From assembly GCA_030220185.1 (NCBI GenBank), contig JASPKZ010005705.1, positions 1,847,501 to 1,911,500 on the forward strand: 64,000 nt of DNA, in the 5' to 3' direction. Both the position numbers and the translations under genes were made by a program. This document shows positions 43,639-54,441 of the stretch, piece after piece. Source of the DNA: Diploptera punctata (lineage: Eukaryota > Arthropoda > Insecta > Blattodea > Blaberidae). Numbering within the stretch: position 1 is the first letter of the stretch; every line of letters begins with the position of its first letter. The notes under the pieces are model-generated. The model did not search any database. It saw only the letters and a list, made by a program, of their open reading frames with translations, and was not told where the DNA came from.

Positions 43639-43870
43639 TGTGCTTGCGTGCGTGCGCGCGCGCGCGTGTGTGTATGGATGGTTTATATTCACGATTGGAT
43701 CCTCTGAAACCATTAGGTGTAGGATTTCATCTGAAGTGAAAATTTAAATTCACACTAGCGGTCACAATTTTCCATATATCACAACGAAACTCAGTATATT
43801 CTACTGAAAATAAACTCAGGTAGGTATTGTCAAAAAATGAGCGAGTCGAATTCCGACTGGGAATTGCTGA
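43232..43870 (+). repeat. Duplicated unit around a (GT)n tract
   Basis: Segments at about 43300-43475 and 43680-43850 share 'gtttatattcac', 'aacgaaactcagtatatt' and 'aggtaggtattgtc'. The (GT)n tract at 43545-43672 sits between them and follows the GTGTGTG present in both units. Confidence 0.75.
43545..43672. repeat. (GT)n microsatellite
   Basis: About 128 bp with periodic GTGG variants and a GCGCGC end. Confidence 0.95.
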
Positions 43871-44261
43871 ATCAAGAGAATTTAATATAACACACTGCAA
43901 TACATACTGGTAGAGAGAATCTAGCTCATACAAATTTAAGAGAATAACTGACTCCCATAACTATCGATCTGCGCAGAACGGGGAAGTGGTCTGCGGCGCA
44001 GGTTCATTTCCAAGTTGTGCATATAGTTTGCATAGTAAGTAAGACTGAAGGAGTAGAGTTGAAGTGACACTCAATATGCATTATGTGTATCTTCCGTTAT
44101 TGTTGGTAAACAGTGATGACTACTATAAAAAAGAGGGAGGATAAAAACTGTAGATATGATTGCTGAAATGATTTATCTGTACATTTTATAAAATTGAATA
44201 TTTCAAGTGAATAGTTTTAAATATCTGGGTTTCATAAGATGAAAACTTAAAACTTGTACCT

Positions 44262-44665
44262 TTTGGCAGGTGCCGACGTCCTCAACTGTGTTAAAATATT
44301 ACATTTAAAATGTTATCTGGAGGCCTTTCGGAAGTTAACTTCCATCAGCAGCAGGATGAGTATCTGCTACTAGTTGTTGTTTACGACCATGTAGACTCAA
44401 ACTGTCTGTAGTAGCAACTGACTTGTTTTTGACGATCTCGTATAATGGGTTATATGACTGGGGTGCGTTCTCATTAAGAAGTATAATTTCAAGGTCTTCA
44501 AATATATGTATCTTTGCTGGAATATTTTCTTTGTGGATTATCGTTAGAGTGTTTCCACTGTGATCATTCGGTGACCGGCGTTAATGACATGTTTTGGCAT
44601 AACTTGATTTACCACCCGCGTACATAAAATCTCTGAGGTGTTCCTTATATCTTGTATTAAAGTTT
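44262..44665 (-). pseudogene. Penelope-like element 3' end with GIY-YIG C-terminal remnant
   Basis: The minus-strand translation has 'NTLTIIHKENIPAKIHIFED' and 'NAPQSYNPLYEI', the same order as the PLE at 51776-52000 ('NTLTVMHRENNPAKINVLEE', 'NTCNPLYQIFS'). Upstream, 'KSSYAKTCH' matches the histidine-containing segment, with a frameshift. A hammerhead-like motif and a 'gttgaggacg' end follow. Confidence 0.8.
44317..44354 (-). ncRNA. Hammerhead-ribozyme-like motif
   Basis: The minus strand reads CTG, core CTGCTGA (one change against CTGANGA), extra T, stem GGAAG-TTAA-CTTCC, GAA, the self-complementary hexamer AGGCCT, C at the cleavage position, then CAG, which pairs with CTG. Confidence 0.6.
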
Positions 44666-44669
44666 CAAT

Positions 44670-45165
44670 TTATCACATTTTAAAATTGAAGATATTGATG
44701 ATAAAATAAATAAATTAATCTAATGAGAGGCACTATTAAAAGAACCCTTAAAATCGTAAGAAAAGAAACAAAAATGAAATTTTATAAAGTAATGACTGTT
44801 CCTGTATTGATGTATGAATCAGAATGTTGGACGATCACTAAAAGACGAGAACAAAGATTGGAAGCAATTGAGAAGATATAGCAGGATATACTCTGCTGGA
44901 TAAGAAAAGAAATAAAGATATAAGAAAGCATCTAAATATTTTCAAACTTACAGATCGAATAATTATATATTGGAACGCCTGGAAAGAACATGTTGATCGA
45001 ATGCCTGAAGTCGATTTCCAAAATTATTGCTGAATTATAAACCACACGGAAGGAGAAATACTGGACGCTCACACAGAAGGTGGTCTGAACAATTTTAACA
45101 GTTCTAGCTTTCATGAAACCGGAACGAGCCAACAGGCTTAATTCTAGGATGATAAAGAAGAGTAT
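44670..45165 (+). pseudogene. LINE C-terminal fragment, decayed
   Basis: 'KETKMKFYKVMTVPVLMYES' and 'ECWTITKRREQRLEAIEK' blocks, then 'WKEHVDRMPE' and 'GRSHRRWSEQF'. Stops in between. It abuts the PLE fragment. Confidence 0.75.
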
Positions 45166-45789
45166 TTGATGTGATTTATGAAACAAGCAGAATTTGCTGG
45201 TAGAGACTTCGGTATTGAAATATTTTAGCTGTATTTTAAAGATATTCTGAAAGCAAAACCATAACATTTGAATGTGTAAAATAACTCCCTATAAGATATT
45301 ACTTACAGGATCTTCACATAACCTAAAAGCGTATTGTCAACTACATAAAATAACGATTCAAATTAAGCTCAAAGGAGTGCAGTTAGAGAGAAATAGAGGA
45401 CATTAAGTTCAAGAAAATTCCCTATGAAATGGAATATTTTACATAGCGGTGAAACCAAATTTTCCTCTCTCGGGTTTTATAACAAGACAATAGAACATCT
45501 AGATATCGCTAACGGCGTCATTAACTGTCGTTATAAATTTCGTTGGCGCTTTTAAACGAGTTACCATATATTTTGTGCATTAAACGTATATTAATTGCGA
45601 CTCATCCCTAATTGGTTTGTTATTAAACCAACATAAAACAAATTGCTTCCATAAACTTCAAGTATACCCTTCTAGTTAGGCCTACTACTTCAATGGTAAG
45701 AAAACATAGTTTCTGAGATATCAGAATTAAAAAAATAATTAATGTCCTATTTATTACAGTAGGCATGCAATTCAATTAAGAGGGATAAT
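45166..45789. other. No recognisable feature
   Basis: Nothing identifiable. Confidence 0.4.
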
Positions 45790-46085
45790 TTCCATGGTAA
45801 GCCAGATATAATAAGGATAGTTAAGTCTCGTAGACTGCGATGGGCAGGACATGTGGCACGAATGGGGAATGAAATATGTGCATGGAAGCTTCTTGTAGGA
45901 AAATCAGAGGTAAACGCCCAGTTGGTACAACAAGAATGAGGTGGGTGAATAACATTGACTATGATTTGAGGGAAGTAGATTATACAAGGAATGATTGGAA
46001 AACATTGGCTCAGGATAGGGATGTATGGAGAGCTTATCTCCGCGCGGCCGTGAGTGCTAATGAGTTAGTTTAATTAGTTTGTGTA
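45790..46085 (+). pseudogene. LINE-2 3' end
   Basis: 'RLRWAGHVARMGNE' then 'GKRPVGTTRMRWVNNIDYDL' and 'DWKTLAQDRDVWRAYLRAAV' near the end. It is the terminal part of the LINE-2 family. The last ORF (45876-46073) is open, but upstream there is a frameshift. Confidence 0.85.
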
Positions 46086-46095
46086 GTTAATGTAA

Positions 46096-46328
46096 AAGTA
46101 AAGTGATCCCACTACGGGCCTTAGGAGGCGCTTGGGGTAGTAAGAGGAGGTTAAGGCTCCTACCTCTTCTGGACAATCGGCACTTGATGTCAGCCCTGCG
46201 TGACGGCTGAACAAGCACCTGGTACTGAGTCAACCCCAGGACCATAAAGCCGCCAGAAGGTTTGGGTCAGTTTAAAAATCCTGATCCCATCGACCCTCGA
46301 CCTTCCGGCTTATAGCGTATTAGTTTGC
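46096..46328 (-). mobile_element. SINE-D copy
   Basis: Minus-strand relative of 6098-6370: 'ggtttgggtcagtttaaaaa' and 'tgagtcaaccccaggaccat' on the plus strand. The head is on the right and is decayed. Confidence 0.78.
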
Positions 46329-46870
46329 ATAGTAAAAGTATCCTGCTGAATTTCGGAATTGCTAAAAAGTTATATTTATTCGAGTGTGTCTAAATGGCAC
46401 AAAGAGTACGATGGGGATATACAATCAGTTTTCTGACTTTTTTAATTCACAATGGGTTAAAGCAAGGAGATGCACTATCTACTCTACTATTCGATTATGT
46501 ATAATAACGTGCCATGAAATCTTCATAGGATAATGGAGGATTGCAAATCAATGGTATTAATAAGCTGTTTGTATATGCTGATAATGGAGTATTATTAGAC
46601 AATAGCGAAGAGTTAATGAGGGGCGCAACGCACGCTCTATTCAGTAACACTAAAGAATTGGGGTTGAAATAAATATCAATAAAACTAACACACGTAATAT
46701 ATGATCACACACAGAAAATATTATACAATGGAAATGGACAGTTAATGACAAATGAGGGAAATTCTGAAGAAGTGCGTGAATTCAAATACCTAGGAACAAT
46801 AATTCCAAATAGGAATGAGGTGCAGAAAACATTAAAACTGAAAATATACAAAACTGATATTATTAAATAA
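46328..46870 (+). pseudogene. LINE-2 reverse transcriptase fragment, decayed
   Basis: 'GLKQGDALSTLLFD' and 'LFVYADNGVLLDNSEELM' (YADD changed to YADN) precede 'REFKYLGTIIPNRNE'. The same order is seen in the better copy at 63306-64000. Stops are present. Confidence 0.82.
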
Positions 46871-47573
46871 TTAGAATAAAAGAACGTATTTCAATTGAAA
46901 GGTATAATCCTAACAGTTGTATAATTTCACAAAACTTTTTTTAAGACTGCTTAGATTAGAACAACGTATTGGGCTCGGGTTTTCAGTGCCTCTATCACGG
47001 CAACCTTGTATATGTTCATTGTATTATAATGCACATCGTTGTTTATAGAGATAAAACCTCTCCTTCCAATAACGCGACGTTGACTAAGCTACAGCCTTAC
47101 AGTCAGAGTTGCCAATTTAGCCACTTTGTAGCTAGACCTGGCCATTTTCAAAACATAACTAGCTACATATTTGTGAAAAAGCCACTAATAGCTTTTGTGG
47201 CCATTTGAAGCCTTTTCTTTAGCTATTTCTAGCAATTTTGTTACAATTTGATTATTTTGTATAAATATTGTAATAATAACGGATGGAAATTTATAGATTT
47301 TGGAACTACAAAAATAAATTAACCATATTTAGTTACCATATTATAATTACATCAATTCCAATAGAGTAAAATAAAAAAGTCGACAAAATTGTACTTCATA
47401 CGCACAGATTGGCAAGTCCATTTTTCAAGTTTTAAAATACAGCTTCATTCACGGATAACTTGCATTTTAGCCATTTTTAGGAGTCAGTTTTAGCCACTTT
47501 CTCTCACTGGGTGTTGGCAACCCTACTTACATTTGAGGTCACAGCGATCAGATGTAAATAAGAGCAGGATTCA
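46871..47573. other. No recognisable gene
   Basis: Around 47110-47500 short words such as 'tagccactt', 'tagccattt' recur irregularly. I could not define a unit. Confidence 0.35.
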
Positions 47574-47585
47574 GACTTACAAAGT

Positions 47586-48281
47586 CTCTATCTATTCTAT
47601 AGTGTTCTGTCCGAGTGCAGGCATTTCACTGCAATCATAGCATTTTCGTGCTATGCTTTGCAGCTTTACTAGAGAATGTTATGTGTCGTAGCTTCCCGTT
47701 GCTTTCCACACCGGTGAAGGATGTTGATGATGATAATGATAAGGATAATAATGATGGCCGGATGATTTTCGAGAACTGTTGGGCCCTAGCTTCCTGACAT
47801 TTGTCTTCCTGTAAAAAAAACTCCAAGCGCGTCAGGCCTAGAAGGCCCTTGGGTTACCATCCGGCTGTTGGCCTGACATTCACATATGTTAATCACATAG
47901 GTAGACTATCATCTAGTCAGTGTAGGGGTGACATGTGGTCAGCACGTCGGGTCCCCAGCCGTTATAGCTGGTTGTCTCAACCTGGAGTCGCTACTTATTG
48001 TAGCTACCCAAATGCCTCACGATGCTGGGTGGGCACCGGTCAATACTGGCCGAAATTCCACGAACAAAATTTCATCCCTCATGGCGACTCGAACCAACGC
48101 AAGTTCCGTAGCTCTACGCCAAGGCTTCTTGCCTTAACTATTCGGCTACGGCGCGGGACCATTTGTTTTACAGGTAAGGAAAAACCCCGAAAAAATCTCA
48201 TCCAGAAGCCTGTCCGACCGGGAATCGAACCCGGACCTGCTGCAAGACAATGCAGGACGCTACCTCGAGATCACAGTGGTG
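47586..48281 (-). mobile_element. SINE-B interrupted by SINE-C
   Basis: SINE-B body at 47586-47815 and head at 48157-48281, flanked by the 12-bp duplication 'gacttacaaagt' (47574-47585 and 48282-48293). The middle is a later SINE-C insertion. Confidence 0.92.
47816..48158 (-). mobile_element. SINE-C nested in SINE-B
   Basis: The minus-strand head is at the right ('cgccgtagccgaatagttaa', B box GGTTCGAGTCGCC). A short repeat of the SINE-B sequence ('catttgt' then 'tt') on both sides suggests its own target duplication. Confidence 0.9.
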
Positions 48282-48293
48282 GACTTACAAAGT

Positions 48294-48758
48294 ATATGCC
48301 TACTTCGGTGGAATATAAAAGTTCGGAACAACTGGAGTGAAATATAACTATTATAGAATAGTTATTATAAACTGTTGCTGTAACCAGACGGTACAGAAAA
48401 CTATCCTATTACATACCTGGCTTAACTAGGCAGAGAGAGAGATGAGATATAAGGGTAGATCCTTGACCGCTTTCGCCCAGTTACAAAAGAAAGAACCCAC
48501 TCTGTTGTCAGTTTTCTCTTCCCCCTTGCCCATATTAACATATGGTGAAGAAATTCCGACAACACTGGTGCGAGTGAGCGATGTGAGTACAGCGTCTCCT
48601 TTTACAAATTTCTTGCCAAGTTAAGCCAGACTAACAATAACTCCCTTTGCTCTGACGTCATGTATAATGGTCGCACCAACCATACTCTTATGTCCTGTTT
48701 ACGAAGGAATTGTTTCATGTCTAGTTGTGAATAAGTGGAAATATTCTACGATGTTATA
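48294..48758. other. Unassigned
   Basis: A 60-codon plus-strand frame at 48442-48624 ends 'ASPFTNFLPS'. No motif, so I do not call a gene. Confidence 0.35.
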
Positions 48759-48766
48759 TAGTCTGT

Positions 48767-49173
48767 AATCGGCCGCGGTGGACTGGTGATTATGCTCCTT
48801 GCCTCTGGTCCCGAGGGTCGCGGGTTCAAACCCGGCCGGGGTCGATGGATTATTTTAGGATGGAAAAATCCAAGGAGCAAGTCCTCCGGGAGGGACTTTA
48901 AGCCGTGGGTCCCGAGTCTGAAGATTTTCAGGCTCGTAAAAGATCCTTAAGCCTGAATGAAAAGGCCTCTAAGCAAAATTTACCGAATTTTCCCGTCCTA
49001 GTACTACCTTGGTTTCGTAGATGTCAGTATGAGGCGGAACGCTGACTACGGACCACTCAAATGACATCTACACGAAAACAAGTGTAACTAAATCAGTATG
49101 GTTCAAATACTTCCCTGTAGGGGGAGCGCCTAAATCTTTGTTAAGGGAAACATGGGCTTACAAGAAGAAGATG
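48767..49173 (+). mobile_element. SINE-A, full-length with target duplication
   Basis: The 8-bp duplication 'tagtctgt' lies at 48759-48766 and 49174-49181. The head is 'tcggccgcggtggactggtg' with a perfect B box GGTTCAAACCC. The body runs to 'catgggcttacaagaagaag'. It is the reference copy for the family. Confidence 0.93.
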
Positions 49174-49181
49174 TAGTCTGT

Positions 49182-49420
49182 TAAGTTGCTTCTGACTTCG
49201 ACGCATCAGGCACTCGAACAGACTCACATCGCCATTTACTGGGCTGGTCAGGGGCCTCGAGGACCCTCATTTGGTCCTATTCTGCTCTAAATTGTCTCAT
49301 AGGCTCAGAATTGTGAGGAAGTACAAGAATGTGGTCCTCCCCTCTCCTGGATCACCATAACCACATTTTTTAAACACTTCCCAGACCAGACTTTTTTTTC
49401 CTAAGTGAGATGAAGCGAAA
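49182..49420. other. No recognisable feature
   Basis: Nothing identifiable. Confidence 0.4.
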
Positions 49421-49535
49421 TGTGATATGAAATCAACTTTTATAAGATTCATGATGTGTTCCGTTGAGGTTTATTCAAAATTAATATAAAATTATAGAAT
49501 ATTCACCTGAAAGGTCCGTCTCCTCAACTTAATTA

Positions 49536-50761
49536 TCATTTAACTGTAGCGCTTTCGGGACTTGTCCCATCATCGGCAGGATTCAAAACTGGTGTTTCAC
49601 TGAAGATCTGGTAGAGGGGGTTGCATGTATTGGGTTCGTTTTCGTTTATCAGGCTGTCGTTGTGAGCTGTTTTCATGATTTCCATCTCTTCGAGTACGTT
49701 TATCTTCGCTGGATTATTTTCTCTGTGCATTACTGTTAGGGTGTTTTCAATATTTAACATGCGATGTCCTTCATGGATAACGTGTTTTGCATAGCTTGAT
49801 TTACCTTCTGCGTGAATAAAGTCTCGAAAATGTTCTTTGAATCTGATGTTAAAACTCCTGTTTGTCCTTCCTATATAAAATTTGTTGCAGTCCTTACATG
49901 TCAGTTTATAAACTCCTTTGGTGTTGAAAATGTTATTTGCTTCAATGTTATTGTTTATTATGTTGTTTAATTTGTTATTGGTTCTGTATGCTATTTTTAC
50001 GTTTTTATCGGCTTTCTTTAGTGCATTGGGCTAATTTTTGCGTTTTCTTTTCTGTGTATGTAAGTGTTATCCATGTTTTCTTGTTGTTGTCAGATTATTT
50101 TTCTAGTTTAGTTATGTTGGTTATGTTGTTCTTCCTTTTTTGTTTTTTTACGAGCTTATCTATGAATTCTTCATTATAGCCATTGGTTTTTTCCATATAC
50201 TTAATGTAGTTGAGTTCTTGGATATAATTGTCTTTGCTTAATGGGAGTTTCAACATTCTACTGACTAAGCTATTAAATGTACTAATTTTCTGTTGAAAAG
50301 GGTGTGTAGAATTTTTGTTTATGGCCAGAGCATTGTTTGTGGGTTTCCGGTAGATACCGATTTCTAGTTTATTGTTGTGTAGATTTTTGGTTATAGACAA
50401 ATCTAAGTAGTTTATGCTGTTGTTAACTTCTATTTCTTCGGTGAAAGTGATTATTTCATGCATGTTGTTTAAGTCTTGTAGTATTTCTTTTTCTTTTCTG
50501 TTTTCATTTTCATATATTACTAGTACATCATCGACATATCGTGTTATTAGTTTTATGTTGAATTTGTGTATTAGTTCCTCAAAATGTTTATTTTCCAGTT
50601 CTTGTAGGAAGATTTCTGCCATTATTCCAGATGTAGGACTCCCCATTGGGATCCCGTCTTCTTGAATAAATAGTTCATTGTTAAATTGGAAGTAATTTTG
50701 CTTTATTGTTGTTGTTATTAGTTTGTTTAACTGATTGATATAGTTATCTTCAAGTTTACTG
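49536..50761 (-). pseudogene. PLE RT and GIY-YIG endonuclease, minus arm
   Basis: The 5' end is missing at the palindrome centre. The first open piece (50095-50646) has 'MGSPTSGIMAEIF' and the RT catalytic 'RYVDDVLVIYE', then 'YLDLSI' and 'GIYRKPTN'. A stop near 50095 (where the other arm has a sense codon) breaks it. After a gap, the GIY-YIG domain ('GVYKLTCKDCNKFYIGRTN') and the 'HVIHEGHRM' segment precede the last piece, 49536-49760, ending 'PADDGTSPESATVK'. PLEs use telomerase-related RTs with this endonuclease. Confidence 0.9.
49544..49579 (-). ncRNA. Hammerhead-ribozyme-like motif (minus arm)
   Basis: Identical to 2941-2976 and 51957-51992; see the first entry for the parts. Confidence 0.6.
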
Positions 50762-50773
50762 TAAACTAACAGT

Positions 50774-52000
50774 CAGTAAACTTGAAGATAACTATATCAA
50801 TCAGTTAAACAAACTAATAACAACAACAATAAAGCAAAATTACTTCCAATTTAACAATGAACTATTTATTCAAGAAGACGGGATCCCAATGGGGAGTCCT
50901 ACATCTGGAATAATGGCAGAAATCTTCCTACAAGAACTGGAAAATAAACATTTTGAGGAACTAATACACAAATTCAACATAAAACTAATAACACGATATG
51001 TCGATGATGTACTAGTAATATATGAAAATGAAAACAGAAAAGAAAAAGAAATACTACAAGACTTAAACAACATGCATGAAAAAATCACTTTCACCGAAGA
51101 AATAGAAGTTAACAACAGCATAAACTACTTAGATTTGTCTATAACCAAAATCTACACAACAATAAACTAGAAATCGGTATCTACCGGAAACCCACAAACA
51201 ATGCTCTGGCCATAAACAAAAATTCTACACACCCTTTTCAACAGAAAATTAGTACATTTAATAGCTTAGTCAGTAGAATGTTGAAACTCCCATTAAGCAA
51301 AGACAATTATATCCAAGAACTCAACTACATTAAGTATATGGCAAAAACCAATGGCTATAATGAAGAATTCATAGATAAACTCGTAAAAAAGCAAAAAAAA
51401 GGAAGAACAACATAACCAAACATAACTAAACTAGAAAAAGAATCTGACAACAACAAGAAAACATGGATAACACTTACATACACAGGAAAAGAAACGACAA
51501 AATTAGCCAATGCACTAAAGAAAGCCGATAAAAACGTAAAAATAGCATACAGAACCAATAACAAATTAAACAACATAATAAACAATAACATTGAAGAAAA
51601 TAACATTTTCAACAGCAAAGGAGTTTATAAACTGACATGTAAGGACTGCAACAAATTTTATATAGGAAGGACAAACAGGAGTTTTAACATCAGATTCAAA
51701 GAACATTTTCGAGACTTCATTCACGCAGAAGGTAAATCAAGCTATGCAAAACACGTTATCCATGAAGGACATCGCATGTTAAATATTGAAAACACCCTAA
51801 CAGTAATGCACAGAGAAAATAATCCAGCGAAGATAAACGTACTCGAAGAGATGGAAATCATGAAAGCAGCTCACAACGACAGCCTGATAAACGAAAACGA
51901 ACCCAATACATGCAACCCCCTCTACCAGATCTTCAGTGAAACACCAGTTTTGAATCCTGCCGATGATGGGACAAGTCCCGAAAGCGCTACAGTTAAATGA
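50774..52000 (+). pseudogene. PLE RT and GIY-YIG endonuclease, plus arm
   Basis: Mirror of the minus arm. The RT piece 50889-51170 contains 'YVDD' near 50997-51008 and then loses frame through a one-base deletion near 51150. The GIY-YIG motif lies at about 51620-51690 ('GVY' and 'YIG'), with the CxxC 'CKDC' between. The last open piece (51776-52000) reads to 'SPESATVK'. The lesions differ from those in the other arm. Confidence 0.9.
51957..51992 (+). ncRNA. Hammerhead-ribozyme-like motif (plus arm)
   Basis: It overlaps the last codons of the PLE reading frame. Same sequence as 2941-2976 and 49544-49579. Confidence 0.6.
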
Positions 52001-52082
52001 TAATTAAGTTGAGGAGACGGACCTTTCAGGTGAATATTCTATAATTTTATATTAATTGTGATATGAAATGAATGAATGAATT

Positions 52083-52280
52083 AATTAATTAGGTTGAAAT
52101 GGAGTGATATAGGAGGGATGAGAAGTGGAGAGTGTTGGTGAGATGAAATTCGGGAAAGGGGAAAATTCCGAGAAAAAAACGAAAAATCTCTGTAATGCCC
52201 AATACCAATGCCCTTCCAGAACTGCCAGTATTCGAACCTGGGATCCCAGTCGGGACAGCCGCGTACGCTAGCCATCCAGT
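52083..52280 (-). mobile_element. SINE-E copy
   Basis: Minus-strand relative of 7583-7760: 'gaaattcgggaaaggggaaa', 'gagagtgttggtgagatgaa' and B-box-like GGTTCGAATACT. The tRNA-like head is at the right. Confidence 0.78.
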
Positions 52281-52556
52281 GTGTCCAGTAAATTACAAAT
52301 ATGAAATTCCCGATTAATTCCCGTTTTTTTTCTTGGCTTAAAAGAATAATTCCCGAGTTTTTTAAATGCTAAATTAAATTAAATCTAGTAAAATTAATTT
52401 CGTAAAAATATTGTAATACTACATACATAATTTATAACTATGTGTGCTCAAGTATTGTTTTGTAACACGAAATCGCGTTTTCAAATGCCGGCATTTCTTT
52501 AGCGGCGGCAGCTTGACTCGGCCAAACATATGCTATAGTTTCATAAACATTTCTTC

Positions 52557-53671
52557 TTCTTCTTCTTCTTCTTCCTTTCCAGGATTAGGTCAATGCGACC
52601 TGTTCCGGTCTCAAGTCCATCGTTTCCTTGACCGTCCCAAAGATCTTTTTCCATGTGGTTTGTAGGTGTTGATCGTTTTGGGTAATCTTGTATTGTCCAT
52701 TCTGTCTAAATGTTCTTTCCATTGGTATTTGTGCTCTTCTAGTTCATCGAGTATTGAAAATATCTCCAGTTCATTTCTTATTGATTCATTGTGTAATCTA
52801 TCCATGCGTGTACCTTCTTTTTACGGATCTTAAAAATTTCATTTCAGTGAATTGAATGTGTGGGATATCTTTTTTTGTAAGTACCCATGATTCAGATCCA
52901 TATAAAAGAACAGGAACAGCCATAATTTTATGAAACCTGAGCCGAGTTTCCTTTCTCTTCGAGTCTTTCGGAGGGTTCTTCTTATGGTGCCACACATCAT
53001 TTGATATCGGTTTAATTTATTATGTATATCCCATCATAGCTATATGTTAAATCTGAACCAAGATAGTTAAAGTGTGCTCTCTGTTCTATTATTTCATTAT
53101 TGATTACTATTTTTGCTCTGACTGGCACTTTACCCTGAAAAGCCATAATTTTAGTTTTTGAAGTTGATACTTTGAGATTAAAATAGAGACCTAATTGATT
53201 CAGCGTGTAAATGGCTCTTTGTAAATCATCCTCTGACTTCTGTATAATTACCAGATCGTCTGCATACATTAAAATATTCATACACATTTCCTTATTAATT
53301 TGTATTCCTATTGGACTTGATTTTTTCCATTTTCATATAACCTCGTCAAAATATATATTAAACAATGTAAGGTGATAATGTACACCCTTGTCGAACTCCT
53401 TGATTTATTAAAATTTCTTCTCTGGAATAATTATCTAAATTAAGGATAATTTTCGTGCCATTATAAAGACTTTTTATTCCTTCTGTTAGTTGAGCCGGGT
53501 TCCCTCTTGCCTGCATTATTTTCCACAATTTTCTTCCTATCACCTTATCAAAGGCTTTTTTCAAGATCAACGAAAACTAAATATGTGGGTAAATTGAATT
53601 CTCATCTCTTTTATATTGCCTGTCTCATAGTGAATATATTGTTAGAGGAGGACCTTCCTTGTCTAAAACCA
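52557..53671 (-). pseudogene. LINE, 5'-truncated copy with target duplication
   Basis: The 17-bp direct repeat 'ttcataaacatttcttc' flanks it (52540-52556 and 53672-53688). The left end is the (CTT)n tail. On the minus strand: 'GFRQGRSSSNNIF', 'KKAFDKVIGRKLW', 'NQGVRQGCTLSPY', 'NILMYADDLVIIQKSEDDLQ', 'KVSTSKTKIMAFQGK', 'RFHKIMAVPVLLYGSESW' and 'KEHLDRMDNTRLPK' in order across frames. Several frameshifts. Confidence 0.88.
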
Positions 53672-53688
53672 TTCATAAACATTTCTTC

Positions 53689-53992
53689 CAATAAATGTTC
53701 AAATATCTGTAAACATTTTTAGAATGTTTAACGATTGCGATTCTTTTTATTTGAATACGAGATATGTGCACATATCTTAACGAATTCCCGTCTATTTCCC
53801 GTTTTCCCGGTTTCTTTTAAATTCCCGATTTATTCCCAGTTTTCAAATTTTTCTCGACTGCTGGACAGCCTGCACTCGTCTACCTAGTCGGCAAAAGTAT
53901 CTTAATGTGAATATTGTTCTCAGTCTTTTTAATGGTTCTATTTCGATTATATTCCTATATGTCGATACCTTTATTGCGAGGAGGCGTCACAA

Positions 53993-54031
<39 letters not shown>

Positions 54032-54305
54032 GCTAAGAGAAGACAGTTAAGTACCATTTTTTCCTCTGTTTGTCAACCGATTTTTTCTTTTAGTAGCTAT
54101 TGACGAGCTTTAGTGTTATCAATTTAAAAAATTGGAAACAGTTCTGCCGTTTTTAACCGCAAGGTAGTGATTATGGAAAATTTCCATGGTGCAAGAGTAA
54201 AATTTCTTCTACCGAAGCATGTGATGTACAAATGCCATGTCCAAAATATGATCTGCCGTTTTTAACTGCATGGCACTAAAATCCAGCGCCAAAGATCCCA
54301 TTGAA
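53689..54305. other. Unassigned, with (AT)n at 53996-54028
   Basis: A short (AT)n tract, and 'ctgccgtttttaac' repeated at about 54152 and 54252. No gene. Confidence 0.45.
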
Positions 54306-54441
54306 ATATACGTATACATGTGTTAATCACAAGGTAGACGATCATCCTGCTAGTGTAGGGGTCCACCAGCCGTTACAGCTGGCTTTCTCAACGTGGAGCC
54401 GCTACTTATTGTAGCCATCCAAATTCCTCACGATGTTGGGT
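54306..54441 (-). mobile_element. SINE-C fragment
   Basis: 'agacgatcatcctgctagtg', 'ccagccgttacagctgg' and 'cctcacgatgttgggtg' match the SINE-C body. Both ends are missing. Confidence 0.8.

Larger units (their letters stand above)
49434..52056. mobile_element. Penelope-like element palindrome with target duplication
   Basis: A minus-strand arm (49434-50761) and a plus-strand arm (50774-52056) are near-identical inverted copies joined by 12 bp. The 13-bp duplication 'tgtgatatgaaat' flanks the whole (49421-49433 and 52057-52069), so it behaves as one insertion. Each arm holds the RT C-terminal half and the GIY-YIG endonuclease, and both are 5' truncated at the centre. The left arm is about 45 bp longer at its outer end. 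Confidence 0.94.

Noticed and set aside
49434..52056. CRISPR-like or inverted gene pair
   Set aside because: RT YVDD and GIY-YIG motifs in both arms identify a Penelope-like retroelement palindrome.
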